From Nocardioidaceae bacterium (GTDB lineage Bacteria; Actinomycetota; Actinomycetes; Propionibacteriales; Nocardioidaceae), in NCBI GenBank assembly GCA_013698435.1, contig JACCVA010000051.1, forward strand, positions 1-7,067: DNA of 7,067 nucleotides, in the 5' to 3' direction. Below are positions 6,147-7,067 of this stretch, piece after piece. Within the stretch, counting starts at the first letter, position 1. Each line of letters begins with the position of its first letter. Below the pieces are notes generated by a model. That model was not told the DNA's origin, made no database searches, and saw only the letters and a program-made list of their open reading frames with translations. Made by a program: the position numbers and the translations under genes.

Positions 6147-6905
6147 ATGACCACGACGCTCGCGATCGCCAACCAGAAGGGTGGTGTCGCCAAGACGACG
6201 ACGGTCGCCTCGCTCGGCACAGCCCTCTTCGACCTCGGTGCGCGCGTGCTGCTGGTGGACCTCGATCCCCAGTCCTGCTTGACGTTCTCGCTCGGGGTCG
6301 ATCCCGAGGAGCTCGAGGTGTCGGCACACCACGTGCTGCTGCGGCAGGCCAACATCGGTGACGTGATCGTTGCCACCGACGACGGGCCAGACCTGCTGCC
6401 GGCGACGATCGAGCTCGCCGGAACCGAGGGGGCGCTGCTGATGAAGCCGGGGCGCGAGCATGTCCTGCGGGACGCCCTCGCGGACGTGCTCGACGACTAT
6501 GACTGGATCCTGCTCGACTGCGCGCCGACGCTCGGGGTGCTGACGGTGGCCGCGCTTTCGGCGGCCGACCAGGTGCTGATCCCCTTGCAGTGCGAGACAT
6601 TGTCGCACCGCGGCGTGGGTCAGCTGCTCGACACGATCCACGACGTGCGCCGCTACACCAACAAGTCGCTGCAGGTGATGGGTGTGCTGCCGACGCTCTT
6701 CGATGGGCGAACCAAGCACTCGCGTGCGGTGCTGGACACGATCGCCGAGACATACGACATCGACGTGGTCACGCCGCCGATCCCCCGCTCGATCCGATTC
6801 GCCGAGGCACCCGCTGTCGGCGCCTCGATCTTCCAGACTGCGCGGACAACGCGCGGCGCGCAGGCCTACCGCGAGATCGCGGAGAACCTGTACGCCTCTG
6901 GTTAG
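6147..6905 (+). CDS. Orphan ParA-family ATPase
   Basis: This is a deviant-Walker ATPase of the ParA/MinD/Soj group, 252 residues, cytoplasmic and expected to dimerise on ATP. The P-loop is QKGGVAKTT (10-18) with the signature Lys11 and Lys16. VDLDPQ (38-42) is Walker A', and WILLDCAPT (120-128) is Walker B. PLQCETLSHRGVGQL (146-160) matches the usual segment after the LIP strand. PPIPRSIRFAEAPAVGASIF (210-229) is the conserved C-terminal part of Soj-like proteins. The open frame reaches far upstream into the SDR region, but the family begins with the P-loop strand, so ATG 6147 is the start. No parB or parS is visible, and the SDR gene rather than gidB or parB is the neighbour. This fits the non-oriC actinobacterial ParA paralogue rather than the chromosome partitioning protein. 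Its cargo is unknown. Confidence 0.9.
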   Translation: MTTTLAIANQKGGVAKTTTVASLGTALFDLGARVLLVDLDPQSCLTFSLGVDPEELEVSAHHVLLRQANIGDVIVATDDGPDLLPATIELAGTEGALLMKPGREHVLRDALADVLDDYDWILLDCAPTLGVLTVAALSAADQVLIPLQCETLSHRGVGQLLDTIHDVRRYTNKSLQVMGVLPTLFDGRTKHSRAVLDTIAETYDIDVVTPPIPRSIRFAEAPAVGASIFQTARTTRGAQAYREIAENLYASG

Positions 6906-6908
6906 ACT
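6903..6908 (+). promoter_or_regulatory. -10 hexamer TAGACT, overlapping the parA stop codon
   Basis: TAGACT fits TANNNT and ends 7 nt before GTG 6916. Its first three bases are the parA stop codon TAG (6903-6905), so terminator codon and promoter are shared bases. It predicts a leaderless transcript for the next gene, separate from parA read-through. Confidence 0.5.
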
Positions 6909-6915
6909 GCGAGAC

Positions 6916-7067
6916 GTGCCTGATCCTCGCGAAGCGCAGCACCGTCGTGTGCCTGCGCGCCGATGGACCGCCGCCGGCACGGCGGCTGCGGTGACGGTGC
7001 TGTCGCTGGCGGGAGCTCTCGGCTTCGGGCCTGGTGCTGCACTCGGCGAGCCCAGCGAGCGGATCGG
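6916..7067 (+). CDS. Exported protein, partial (N-terminal signal region only)
   Basis: Only the first 50 codons are present. From GTG 6916 the protein reads MPDPREAQHRRVPARRW, a basic N-region, then a hydrophobic core TAAGTAAAVTVLSLAGALGF (18-37). Small residues GPGAALG follow, then EPSERI before the window ends. This is a Sec signal peptide (or a signal anchor) with a likely cut near residues 42-44. No lipobox Cys is visible. The mature domain is out of view. Exported NlpC/P60 and related envelope proteins are common in such neighbourhoods, but nothing here identifies one. The start is favoured by the TAGACT hexamer 7 nt upstream, the same geometry as the MFS and PHP genes. Confidence 0.65.
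   Translation, partial: MPDPREAQHRRVPARRWTAAGTAAAVTVLSLAGALGFGPGAALGEPSERI

Noticed and set aside
6147..6905. ParA as part of an oriC parAB-parS locus
   Set aside because: No ParB, no parS-like TGTTTCACGTGAAACA motif, and no gidB, rnpA or dnaA context in the window.

Overview
The window is high-GC, densely packed bacterial chromosome. Codon use is strongly GC-biased, GTG starts are frequent, and -10-like hexamers sit directly in front of start codons. The protein set also fits an actinomycete: DUF6758, a PHP phosphoesterase, a RecB-like PD-(D/E)XK nuclease and an orphan ParA. A Propionibacteriales or Micrococcales member is my best guess. That is inferred from remembered family members, not from a search.

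Layout, left to right. A Nudix hydrolase runs leftward off the edge (221 to 1, minus). A 214-base divergent gap follows, holding a strong hairpin and what looks like the ruined 5' end of the next gene. Next come four rightward genes: a DUF6758-type protein (436-975, start uncertain), a DHA2-type 14-TM MFS exporter (1059-2561), a PHP-domain phosphoesterase (2563-3441) and a RecB-like nuclease with four Fe-S-type cysteines (3448-4317). A leftward two-gene operon converges on them: an SDR oxidoreductase (6068-5319) whose stop overlaps the start of an alpha/beta hydrolase (5322-4465). The 147-base convergent gap holds a 92-base AT-rich compound palindrome, the most striking non-coding object here. 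Diverging from the SDR gene, an orphan ParA ATPase (6147-6905) is followed by the start of an exported protein (6916 to the right edge).

Regulation visible in sequence. The Nudix, MFS, PHP and last exported gene each have a TANNNT hexamer 6-7 nt before a GTG start and no properly spaced Shine-Dalgarno, the hallmark of leaderless transcripts. parA has a weaker version overlapped by a 13-nt palindrome. The alpha/beta hydrolase instead has a classic GGAGG site and is translationally coupled to SDR.

I found no phage, CRISPR, toxin-antitoxin, tRNA or rRNA signals, and no convincing new multi-gene system. The points most worth following up are the compound palindrome, the degraded zinc-ribbon start of DUF6758, the 5' hairpin in front of it, and the consistent leaderless promoter geometry.
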